64,000 nt of DNA, from contig JBGAGG010000018.1 in NCBI GenBank assembly GCA_044226845.1, positions 35,403 through 99,402 of the forward strand, written 5' to 3'. Shown one piece after another: positions 25,801 through 33,563 of this stretch. Source of the stretch: JAFDZO01 sp044226845. GTDB taxonomy: Bacteria > Bacteroidota > Ignavibacteria > Tepidaquicellales > Tepidaquicellaceae. A program made the position numbers and the translations under genes. Below the pieces are notes generated by a model. It was not told the DNA's origin, made no database searches, and saw only the letters and a list, made by a program, of their open reading frames with translations. Position 1 is the stretch's first letter; the number at the start of each line of letters is the position of its first letter.

Positions 25801-26304
25801 ATGAAAATATCTCAAACAACAATTATAAATTCTTGTGCTATGCCAATTATTTCATTTATTGTTAAGTTGTCAGAGGATGAAATCTCAAAATTCTATAAGA
25901 CGGCTCACGAAATTAAATGCTTTCTGTTATGGGAAGCTAATAAACTAAAAGAGTCTTCAAATTATTACTATGAATTTTTAATGTCTCATGAGGAAAACGA
26001 TAAAGCCATAATTGAATTTGCATACCGGAATAAACTTGACCCAAATCTTGTCTTATACTTTGATGTAACATTTCATCTCACTGGTAATATTAGTTTTGAC
26101 ATTGTTGATTTGATGCATTCAAACAACAAACATAGATTAATTCACTGTGGTGAAAAATTCAAACAACAAGCATGTGAGGATGTAAAAGAAATCATAAACA
26201 ATTTACTTTCACGAAATTCTGCTGGTACTCTTTGTAAGAATTGCGTACATAAGTATACTCAAAAACTTTATCCAAGGTGTGTAAATTATTATACAGCATT
26301 ATAG
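25801..26304 (+). CDS. Unknown protein (167 aa) of the mobile element
   Basis: Mixed alpha/beta with the pattern FDVTFHLTGNISFDIVD in the middle and a Cys-rich C-terminus (AGTLCKNCVHKYTQKLYPRC) that could bind zinc: Cys-x2-Cys-x2-His and a later Cys. No membrane segment. It lies between two strong terminators, so it is transcribed alone. No family recognised. Confidence 0.5.
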   Translation: MKISQTTIINSCAMPIISFIVKLSEDEISKFYKTAHEIKCFLLWEANKLKESSNYYYEFLMSHEENDKAIIEFAYRNKLDPNLVLYFDVTFHLTGNISFDIVDLMHSNNKHRLIHCGEKFKQQACEDVKEIINNLLSRNSAGTLCKNCVHKYTQKLYPRCVNYYTAL

Positions 26305-26332
26305 TTACATCATATTCATATCCCTTTTTTTT

Positions 26333-26380
26333 CCATCCATCCTTCTTGAAGATGGATGGATGGGGATATATATTTTTTTT
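26333..26380 (+). terminator. Rho-independent terminator
   Basis: Ten-base stem CCATCCATCC / GGATGGATGG (26333-26342 with 26354-26363), an 11-base loop and a T tract to 26380. It ends the transcript of the 25801 gene. Confidence 0.8.
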
Positions 26381-26496
26381 ATATCTATGATAACCTTACC
26401 TAGTCATTGATCTCTAATAATTTCATATAATATATACTCTGTTATAAAGTACTTATCTCTAACACCGATAAGACCTCAAAATTTTAACTCAAACAA

Positions 26497-27831
26497 ATGG
26501 TAATAAGACAAGACAAATATATTAACTACAGATTAACAACATACAATCAAAACGATATAAACGCATCGGACGAACTGTTCTCAAGATTGAATCTTGGGAA
26601 TAGACTGATACCTTTAAAGAAAGCTTTTCTACTGAACCTTCTTTTAAATTTAAAACAGTCTTATGCTAATCGTGAATATCTATTAATACCTCTCAACAAA
26701 AACAAATTCAGGAACCTCACAGAGAACCAAAAGGTCAACTATCGAACTTATGATATAGTATATGCTACTGTTAATGAACTTCTAAGAACGGGTTACATCA
26801 GAAAGAGAACAGAGGAAAGTTTTAAAGCAGCTGATGGTAGCTATTCTGTGATGTCTGCCGGATACTTTCCTACGGACAACTTAGTACCCTTTTTAAATGG
26901 TATTGAGTATAGCGACATTAGTTTGCTACGTCCTAAATCCTTTTTAATACTTAAACAATGTGAGGACTATGATGACATTGCTGATAAAGAAGTCGAAGTT
27001 GAATTCAAAGAGACAAAGTTAACCATAAAATTGAAGAAAGATTTGGAATTGTACAATGACCTGAGAGAAAAATCAGAGTTATCAATTAGAAAATTATCTG
27101 AACTTAATTTCTTCAAGCATAAACAAAAATCTTTAGTACCGATTTCAGCAGACGACTTAAATTCATTATCACCAGTTAATCGAAGATATAGTTTCAAATT
27201 AAGAAATTCTTACCTGTCAAGAATCTTTAACCTTACTTTTAAAAGAGGTGGTAGATTCTATAAAGGTGCTGAGACTAATATGCCATCAGATGTCCGTAAA
27301 CACTTATACATTGACGGTAAACCCACTGTTGAATACGATTACACTGCAACTCATTTCATGATGCTGTATAACCTTAAGGGAGTGCAATTAAGGAAAGACC
27401 CTTATATGGTTGCAAAGAATATGAGTAAACAAATGCGAAAGATTTACAAGACAGTCGGTTTCATCGCCTTAAATGCAAAGAGTAAAGTCAGTGCTTTGAA
27501 AGCACTTTGGAAGCATTTCAATAAAGATGAAAATAGAGAATTTCTACCTGAGAATTCAAAGGAAGACAGGCTACACTTCATGGATAGTTTCATAAAGTAC
27601 AACAAGAAAATTGAAAGTGTGTTGTATAAGGAAAAATGTCATATCTTAACTAACTATGATTCAAAGATAGCCCATGACATTTTAATGCACTTTGCCAATA
27701 AAGGAATTCTTGTTCTCTGTGTGCATGATTCTTTCATTATTCAAAGGAGATATGCGAAAGAGCTTTTCAAAATGATGAAGAAGTTTTATAAGGATAGATT
27801 TGGATTCAATCCTAAGATAGAGAGGAAGTAA
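26497..27831 (+). CDS. Protein with family A / single-subunit polymerase palm motifs
   Basis: 444 residues. Three polymerase-like motifs appear in the right order and spacing. Motif A is VEYDYTATHFMML (Asp281). Motif B is RKIYKTVGFIALNA: Arg314 and Lys318 are four apart as in the O helix of Pol I and T7 RNA polymerase, with Asn326 eight after Lys318 where those enzymes have Tyr. Motif C is VHDS (409-412), as in the T7 RNA polymerase HDS. GGRFYKGAETNMPSDVRKHL precedes motif A. The Glu after motif A that excludes ribonucleotides in Pol I (DYSQIE) is His here. No exonuclease domain is present. The first 230 residues are unassigned. It may be a polymerase or primase used by the element; biochemical activity is inference. 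Confidence 0.5.
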   Translation: MVIRQDKYINYRLTTYNQNDINASDELFSRLNLGNRLIPLKKAFLLNLLLNLKQSYANREYLLIPLNKNKFRNLTENQKVNYRTYDIVYATVNELLRTGYIRKRTEESFKAADGSYSVMSAGYFPTDNLVPFLNGIEYSDISLLRPKSFLILKQCEDYDDIADKEVEVEFKETKLTIKLKKDLELYNDLREKSELSIRKLSELNFFKHKQKSLVPISADDLNSLSPVNRRYSFKLRNSYLSRIFNLTFKRGGRFYKGAETNMPSDVRKHLYIDGKPTVEYDYTATHFMMLYNLKGVQLRKDPYMVAKNMSKQMRKIYKTVGFIALNAKSKVSALKALWKHFNKDENREFLPENSKEDRLHFMDSFIKYNKKIESVLYKEKCHILTNYDSKIAHDILMHFANKGILVLCVHDSFIIQRRYAKELFKMMKKFYKDRFGFNPKIERK

Positions 27832-27976
27832 TTCATAACAGAGGTATAATATACATTGAAGAACAAAACAATATTTCAAAATTTAACCAATGGCATTATC
27901 AGGAAAATGTGTTAATCACTTTGTTAAACACTTTCTTAGAAAAATCAACTCCGAACTGCTTTAACTAATGTTATTT
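27832..27976. other. Element end next to the tRNA scar
   Basis: 145 AT-rich bases between the last element gene and the tRNA fragment. The 5' half of a tRNA-Leu is absent here, showing that the sequence to the left is foreign to the tRNA locus. Confidence 0.5.
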
Positions 27977-28035
27977 CAGGACTTAAAATCCTGTTGCCTG
28001 TAAAGGCAGTATCGGTTCGATTCCGATCCCGGGCA
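27977..28035 (+). other. 3' portion of tRNA-Leu(UAA): attachment site of the island
   Basis: It contains the anticodon stem-loop CAGGA-CTTAAAA-TCCTG (anticodon TAA), a long variable arm with a TGCC/GGCA stem typical of class II tRNA-Leu, the T arm ATCGG-TTCGATT-CCGAT, and the acceptor 3' strand CCCGGGC plus discriminator A. The D arm and 5' acceptor strand are missing, so no tRNA can be made. A tRNA 3' fragment followed by its own terminator is the displaced half left by site-specific integration at a tRNA gene. The element therefore lies to the left. Confidence 0.8.
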
Positions 28036-28040
28036 CAAAG

Positions 28041-28079
28041 AAACCCTCAAGGCTGTAAGCTTTGAGGGTTTTTCTTTTT
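28041..28079 (+). terminator. Terminator of the original tRNA-Leu gene
   Basis: Ten-base stem AAACCCTCAA / TTGAGGGTTT (28041-28050 with 28062-28071), then a T-rich tail. It directly follows the tRNA 3' end, as a native tRNA terminator would. Confidence 0.85.
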
Positions 28080-28508
28080 AGATTAGGCTTTTTTATTTTA
28101 GATTAGACGCGTCCCGCTAACTTGTCCAGCTTTAGCGGGAGAGGGATTGCCTGTAAAAGCTCTCGGTATAATTTTGGAAGACAATAATATTGTTTCCCTT
28201 CATCTTCCTTGCTCCTTTGTTATAAAATTTTAATATTCAAAAGCTTAGACGATTCTATAGCTCTGCAATCTGAAAGTAAGTAATATCAAATCCCTTTGTG
28301 ACCCGATTATAAACTTCCAACTTTTGGTTTTTCAGTTTTTCCTTTTATAATTACTAGATAGGGACCGAATTAACCAAGCTAAGCAAAAAATTTCAAAGCA
28401 ATCATAATTTACTATTATTCTACCCTTACTAAAAAATTTCAGTCTTTTTAGGATTGATTAAACCCTTTTGACAGTAATCAGTCAAACGTAATATTAGATT
28501 AGCCCTCT
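28080..28508. other. Intergenic region with one GC hairpin
   Basis: Holds a nine-base hairpin TCCCGCTAA / TTAGCGGGA at 28112-28140, similar in flavour to the CCCGC-type hairpin near 41720. No gene is seen in the remainder, which should contain the promoter of the gene at 28509. Confidence 0.45.
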
Positions 28509-30098
28509 ATGAAAAAAATACATTTTTTCTCCCTATTTTTTTCTGTTAACATTTTTATCTGCACAAGTATTTTTCCACAGCATGGCATTGACCCTCATTG
28601 GGGCATTGAATATTCTATTCCAAAAGTAAATCCTACCGCTTCAGCAGGTGGAGGTGTGCCAAATAATGTAGTAGTTCTTCCAAACGGTATTTGTGTTAGC
28701 TTTTACACGGAACAATTTCCTTTCCCAAATGGTACTTTAAAAAGCTACTATGCCGGCACTTCTAACCATGGTGTCAGCTGGAATGCACCTGCGCCTGTCT
28801 TAGTTCCTCCGGTAGCAAAAACAATTGCAAATGCAGGAAGCGTCGGTGCAGCAGTTGATAAAGAAGGAAACATTCATATTTCCTGGACATCACTTTCTCC
28901 GGCAGGTATATATTATGCGAAATGGAGTTACTCTACTCAGATGTGGAGTGATACTGTCAGAGTAAATCAGAGGGTAGACAGGCAGCTTACATATCAGATG
29001 ATTACTGTAGACAGGAAAAATAGAATTCATATTATGTGGGTAGATGGTAAAGTAGAATCCACTCTAACAGCGGAAGTAATGTATGCTCGTTCAACAAATG
29101 GAGGAGTGTCATTTTTACCACAAATTCAACTTAGTAACGCTGATGGGAAACACTCTGCTTTTCCTATGGGCGATTTCATTGGTACAAACTCTGATACGCT
29201 TGCTATAGCCTGGCGTGATAGCATTAGCTCAGCTCAGCAATGGGATATAGCAATGTCTGTTACTACAAACGGCGGGCAAAGTTGGGGTGTTCAGTCAACG
29301 GTATCGGGCGGAGTTGGAATACAATCAGACCCCAATTTAGTTATCGATAAAAACCATGTGATGCATATTGTATATCATGAATATTATACTGCGGGCTGTG
29401 TGAATGCATTATGCGCAAAAGTAATGTATGGCTATTCAACAAATAACGGAGTGACCTGGAACCCCACAGGTTTCAGGCAGCTATCACCGGTAAATATACG
29501 GGCACATCTGACTAAAACCGCTTATGATTATACAAACAATATTTTTTGGGCAACCTATAAAGATGAGAGAGATTTTAATTTCACTACAGGTATTCCACAG
29601 GCAGATATCGCCGCTGTCTATATTCTAAATGGAGGTACTTACATTTCACCTGTTAACGAATTTGTTACTGATAAGGATTCTCTCGAAACAGGATATCACA
29701 ATTTTGCAGTCGGTACAGATGGAATTCTCAGGGCAACATACCGCTCACCGCAGTTAAACAACTCATCGCCTAATACTCAGTATTACAAAGAAAGGCAGGC
29801 TGTTGTTTCAGTAAATGAAAATACTTCAGCTCTTGATAACTTTTCGCTTCAACAGAATTATCCGAATCCGTTTAATCCGAATACCGTCATTAGTTTTCAG
29901 CTTCCAACTGCGGGATTTGTTTCATTAAAAATTTACAATTTAATTGGAGAGGAAGTGGCATGGTTGATTAACGAAAATAAAAACGCAGGAAATTACACAG
30001 TTAATTTTAATGCCAAAAATCTTCCATCCGGCACATATTTTTACAGATTACAAACAGAGAGTTTTAACGAAACAAAGAAAATGATGTTATTAAAATAA
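28509..30098 (+). CDS. Secreted exosialidase/BNR-like protein with T9SS sorting domain
   Basis: 529 residues. A signal peptide (FFSLFFSVNIFICTSIF) is followed by a six-bladed-propeller-like body with repeated Asp-box-like pieces: STNGGVSF, TTNGGQSW, STNNGVTW. The C-terminal 85 residues are a T9SS sorting domain with QQNYPNPFNPNTVISF, LKIYNLIGEEV and the end KKMMLLK. It should be secreted through the outer membrane. Asp boxes suggest a sialidase-type fold, but I see no complete set of catalytic arginines, so it may only bind glycans. First gene to the right of the tRNA scar. Confidence 0.85.
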   Translation: MKKIHFFSLFFSVNIFICTSIFPQHGIDPHWGIEYSIPKVNPTASAGGGVPNNVVVLPNGICVSFYTEQFPFPNGTLKSYYAGTSNHGVSWNAPAPVLVPPVAKTIANAGSVGAAVDKEGNIHISWTSLSPAGIYYAKWSYSTQMWSDTVRVNQRVDRQLTYQMITVDRKNRIHIMWVDGKVESTLTAEVMYARSTNGGVSFLPQIQLSNADGKHSAFPMGDFIGTNSDTLAIAWRDSISSAQQWDIAMSVTTNGGQSWGVQSTVSGGVGIQSDPNLVIDKNHVMHIVYHEYYTAGCVNALCAKVMYGYSTNNGVTWNPTGFRQLSPVNIRAHLTKTAYDYTNNIFWATYKDERDFNFTTGIPQADIAAVYILNGGTYISPVNEFVTDKDSLETGYHNFAVGTDGILRATYRSPQLNNSSPNTQYYKERQAVVSVNENTSALDNFSLQQNYPNPFNPNTVISFQLPTAGFVSLKIYNLIGEEVAWLINENKNAGNYTVNFNAKNLPSGTYFYRLQTESFNETKKMMLLK

Positions 30099-30256
30099 TA
30101 AAGAGAGACACAAGCAAAGGGTAGTTATGCTAAGAAAGTTGAAAAGTATTTTATATCATCGATTGTGTTTTACATTCCGTTTCAATTATAATAACTCTTA
30201 AATTCTTTCATACGCAAGACTCTTTGTTTATATAAAATGTCAGCATTTAAAACACT

Positions 30257-30874
30257 ATGAGACTTTATCTTTCATCATATCGGCTCGGAAGTAATCCTGA
30301 AGTTTTAACTTCGATGATTACCGGAGATAAACGCGCCGCTCTTATTCTTAATGCCCGCGATTATTTTTCACCTGAAGACAGGGAGTCAGGGAGAATTGAA
30401 CAGACTAGTGAATTAAAAAAAATCGGTATCACTGCAGCAGAAATTGATTTAAGAAATTACTTTGGAAGGCAACATGATTTAGAAAAAGAGCTTGAAAAAT
30501 TTGATGCTGTTTGGATTCCCGGCGGCAATTCTTTTCTTCTGCGTCACGCCATGCGTGAAAGCGGCTTTGACACCACAATAAAAAATTTATTGCAGGAAGA
30601 TAAAATTGTTTATGCAGGCTATAGCGCAGGTATAGTTGTGCTTTGTGAAACTCTTAAAGGAATTGAAATTGTAGATGACGTAAAGTATGTAAAGGAAATA
30701 TATAACGCGGAAGCGGTTTGGAACGGACTAGGAATTCTGCCATACTCTATCGCACCGCATTATAAATCAAATCACCCTGAATCTGAGCTAATAGATAAAT
30801 TAGTGGAGTATTTTATTAAAGAAAAAATTCCTTACAAAACATTGAGTGACGGAGATGCTATAATTATAACATAA
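30257..30874 (+). CDS. Peptidase E-like (S51) protein
   Basis: 205 residues. Class I glutamine-amidotransferase-like fold with the S51 landmarks: FDAVWIPGGNSFLLRHAM, then VYAGYSAGIVVL with the nucleophilic Ser near residue 122, and SIAPHYKSNHPES with the His region. Peptidase E cleaves Asp-Xaa dipeptides in the cytoplasm, and related proteins process cyanophycin products. Length is normal. It stands alone on the plus strand and converges with the next two genes. Confidence 0.8.
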   Translation: MRLYLSSYRLGSNPEVLTSMITGDKRAALILNARDYFSPEDRESGRIEQTSELKKIGITAAEIDLRNYFGRQHDLEKELEKFDAVWIPGGNSFLLRHAMRESGFDTTIKNLLQEDKIVYAGYSAGIVVLCETLKGIEIVDDVKYVKEIYNAEAVWNGLGILPYSIAPHYKSNHPESELIDKLVEYFIKEKIPYKTLSDGDAIIIT

Positions 30875-30882
30875 TTGAATTT

Positions 30883-31182
30883 CTATTCCTCCGCAAAAGA
30901 TAAGTTCTCTTCTTTAAGAGCTTTTTCAAGTACAGGTATTGCGCTTGGTCCTACACCGTGGAGCTTTAACAAATCTTTCTTTGAATATTTTGAAAGTTTT
31001 TTTAGTGTGGTTATTTTTTCCGCTTCCATCGCACGTCTTGCAGGCGCGCTAAGCAAAGATAAAAATCCTTCCTCAGGCTTTTTTTCTTTTTCACATACAG
31101 GGCATACGGGACAGTCACTGCTTTTATAATAAGTATGTCCGTTCTTACATATTCTTTTATTTTTTATTTCATATTTCTCCAT
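30883..31182 (-). CDS. Zinc-ribbon plus RNAP-alpha-CTD-like (HhH) small protein
   Basis: 99 residues. The N-terminal half has a Cys-rich ribbon (CKNGH, CPVCPVCEKEK). The C-terminal half is a helix-hairpin-helix like the RNA polymerase alpha C-terminal domain: LSAPARRAMEAEKITTLKKL then KDLLKLHGVGPSAIPVLEKAL. Proteins of this layout are widespread in Bacteroidota and probably bind nucleic acid. Its start overlaps the upstream YciI-like gene by 19 bases, so they are co-translated. Confidence 0.8.
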   Translation of the reverse strand: MEKYEIKNKRICKNGHTYYKSSDCPVCPVCEKEKKPEEGFLSLLSAPARRAMEAEKITTLKKLSKYSKKDLLKLHGVGPSAIPVLEKALKEENLSFAEE

Positions 31183-31460
31183 AGTGAAACTCTGTAATCT
31201 TTTATTTCAAGAGTAACAATTCCTGCTTTTACTGCCGGGTCATTATTCCCGATTTCCTCGGCTTCTTCACGCGTATCAGTCTCCAGAATTCCTATTCCCA
31301 TAGTTGTATCTGCGCAGGGACCAACCATCAAAACTTTTCCTTCGTCAAATTTTTGTTTTAAATAAGCAAAGTGCTCTCCCATAAGTCTTCCTTCCTCTTC
31401 AGTGAAATTCCCTGTACTCCAGTCGTTGACGGGTCTTATTAAATATAAAAAGTGGGGCAT
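31164..31460 (-). CDS. YciI-like protein
   Basis: 98 residues of ferredoxin-like alpha+beta. FLYLIRPVNDW at the start, EHFAYLKQKFDEGKVLMVGPC in the middle and DPAVKAGIVTLEIKDYRV at the end match the YCII-related domain. Family members are small cytosolic dimers related to muconolactone isomerases, mostly of unknown substrate. Same operon as the ribbon/HhH gene downstream. Confidence 0.8.
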   Translation of the reverse strand: MPHFLYLIRPVNDWSTGNFTEEEGRLMGEHFAYLKQKFDEGKVLMVGPCADTTMGIGILETDTREEAEEIGNNDPAVKAGIVTLEIKDYRVSLWRNMK

Positions 31461-31479
31461 AATTTTTTGTTTTTAAAAT

Positions 31480-32595
31480 TTACATTTTGAAAATATATGC
31501 TTTATCAGATGTGATAATTTTATTGTTGTATCCACCTGTGATTAAAACGCTTCCGTTACTAAGCAGAGTTAAACATGTGTAATAATTAACGTCATCAATT
31601 TCTCCTGCCGGAATAAATTTATTTTGAACGGGATTAAAAATTTCCACAACTTTATTTCCGCCGCCTGCTAAGATATTTCCGTCAGCAAGCATAACAACTC
31701 CTTCCTGAAGCTTAAATCTTTCAGCATTCATTTCAATTAATTCCACAAACTCACCTTTTTCAGTATCGTAAACTTCTGCGCTTTTATACTTTCCGTTCCA
31801 GTCATTTTTATCCGAGCCTCCTATGAGAATTACATTTCCGTTCTCCATAACTGATGCTCCGTGTTTGTATCGGTTAGTTTTTAAATCACCTGTCAGCTCA
31901 AACTCCCCTGTTGCAGAATTATAAATTTCTGCTTTATTCAATACTCCGTTTTCATTTCTCCCGCCTGCAATTAAAACATTTCCGTTTTTAAGAAGTGTTG
32001 CAGTAAAAGCCATTCTGCCGTAATTCAGCTTCCCCGTTTTTGTAAGTGAATTAGTTTTATAATCATACAGATATGCATTCATTGAGTAATCTGATTCACT
32101 ATGATTCCCTCCCACAATCAAAACCTTTCCGTCGTTTAATAAAACTGCATTATGTGCCTGCAGTGGTTTTTCTAATCTTGCTGCTAATCTGAATGTATTG
32201 TTTTCAGGATTAAAAATTTCAATAGCATTTGAACGTGCTCCTGTTTTCCATCCTCCTATAATTAATACTTCACCAGTCTCAAGCAGAGTTGCAGTATGAT
32301 TACAATGCTGCTCTACGAGTCCGCTGATTTTATTAAACTGATTTGTTTCGGGATTATAAATTTCCGAGTTCGTAAGAGGCAGTTCATTTCCGTTACTGTC
32401 TTCAACAATGCCGCCTGCAATTAAAACTCTGCCGTCTTTCAAAAGTGTTGCAGTGTGTGCTGCCCGCTTTTGAATCATTGAACCGGTCTTTGTTATTTTG
32501 CCTTCGCCGACCGGAGTTTGACTGACGCCGGTTTTTTTTATTGTGCAGCCGATAAGAAAAAGAGAGATGAGGGATATAAAAATTATTTTCTTCAT
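31480..32595 (-). CDS. Kelch-repeat lipoprotein
   Basis: 371 residues. Lipoprotein signal with lipobox LIGC (Cys17). The body is built from about six kelch repeats of about 50 residues with the pattern HTATLL-x-DGRVLIAGG...EIYNPETN-x-F, as in galactose-oxidase-type propellers. No copper-site residues are evident, so this is probably a binding propeller facing the periplasm or surface. It ends 19 bases before the YciI-like start and could be in the same unit or separately transcribed. Confidence 0.8.
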   Translation of the reverse strand: MKKIIFISLISLFLIGCTIKKTGVSQTPVGEGKITKTGSMIQKRAAHTATLLKDGRVLIAGGIVEDSNGNELPLTNSEIYNPETNQFNKISGLVEQHCNHTATLLETGEVLIIGGWKTGARSNAIEIFNPENNTFRLAARLEKPLQAHNAVLLNDGKVLIVGGNHSESDYSMNAYLYDYKTNSLTKTGKLNYGRMAFTATLLKNGNVLIAGGRNENGVLNKAEIYNSATGEFELTGDLKTNRYKHGASVMENGNVILIGGSDKNDWNGKYKSAEVYDTEKGEFVELIEMNAERFKLQEGVVMLADGNILAGGGNKVVEIFNPVQNKFIPAGEIDDVNYYTCLTLLSNGSVLITGGYNNKIITSDKAYIFKM

Positions 32596-32635
32596 AATTG
32601 AATTGTCGAATTTACTGAATTAAATAATTCCAAAA

Positions 32636-33007
32636 TTAAAATTGAAGAATGTTCGAAACAACTCTTTTGAATTCGGCAGCTTCCATTATGCTGTCGCAGC
32701 CTGCTTCAAAAACTTCATCGCGGTTTATTTCACCGCTGTAAAAGCAGAGAATTTTTTTCTTTTTGGATAACTCATCGCTTCTCACATTTCTGATAAGCTC
32801 AAGCGGCTCTGTTTTTGTAAAATCCAGATCTAAAAAAATTGTATCTAAGTTCTGGTCAGTTGCGTTTTTTTCGATAACAGCAAGGTTATCTGAGATTATT
32901 AATTCCACCTGCACGTTCAGCTTTGTAAGAGTGAGCGCAGATATTCTTACGTATTCGGATATCTCTTTGTTTTCCGTTACGAGTAAAATTTTTCTTGTCA
33001 TATTCAT
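32636..33007 (-). CDS. Receiver-domain-like protein, divergent
   Basis: 123 residues with the beta-alpha pattern of a response-regulator receiver: KILLVTENKEISEYVRIS, LDTIFLDLDFTKTEPLELIR, KKILCFYSGEINRDEVFEAGCDSIM. The usual acidic pair after the first strand is missing (TENKE instead of DD). The phosphoacceptor position may be an Asp in LDLDF, so phosphorylation is doubtful. No output domain. Possibly a stand-alone, phosphorylation-independent receiver. Confidence 0.65.
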   Translation of the reverse strand: MNMTRKILLVTENKEISEYVRISALTLTKLNVQVELIISDNLAVIEKNATDQNLDTIFLDLDFTKTEPLELIRNVRSDELSKKKKILCFYSGEINRDEVFEAGCDSIMEAAEFKRVVSNILQF

Positions 33008-33563
33008 AGCGTGAATTTACCTATATTTCAATCCGATAAAAATAAAAATATATTTCCCTATATGTAGGAATGGGGAGGAGTTTCTTGAATTAATAAAATA
33101 GTATAGATATATTAATTGGCTTTGTGCAAAATGTGTAATAGTAAGCTTTCTTATTTTGCAGAAGAATCCGACACGTGTCGGATTTATTTATCCTGAATGT
33201 CGGATTTTTAAAATGCGAAGTATTGTAAAAACAACACTGAATTTTCAAAATCCGTCAAAAACCCGTCAGGATTTGAAAATAAAAATGAAATGTTATTCGC
33301 CGCGGCGAATTACTTTACTCCAAGCACGCCTGGATAAATTGTTTTTCGTAACGGGCAGAAAATCCGTTAAAAATTCATCATAAAAAGATAAATTAATTAT
33401 CGTAAAGACGAAATGTTACTTTAATGTTACAATCTAAGAGAGTTTTAAATAATGCTACTTTTTTGCTACCATTCAAACGTAAATTAATGAATTGAAAAAC
33501 CTATCAAATAATACTAACTTGAAATCACTAAAAAATTGACAATTTTCTTCATTTCAAAATAAT
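33008..33563. repeat. Intergenic region with three palindromes upstream of nuoG
   Basis: AATCCGACACGTGTCGGATT (33165-33184) is a perfect 20-base palindrome. ATTTTCAAAATCC and GGATTTGAAAAT (about 33241-33280) form an imperfect inverted repeat, and ATTCGCCGCGGCGAAT (33295-33310) is a perfect 16-base palindrome. A half site TGTCGGATTTTT recurs near 33199. The 75-codon ORF across them has no protein character. Operators or REP-like elements are possible. Confidence 0.6.

Noticed and set aside
27977..28035. A functional tRNA gene
   Set aside because: The D arm and 5' acceptor strand are absent, so it cannot fold into a tRNA.
33156..33383. A 75-codon ORF
   Set aside because: It spans three DNA palindromes, has no ribosome binding site and no protein-like pattern.
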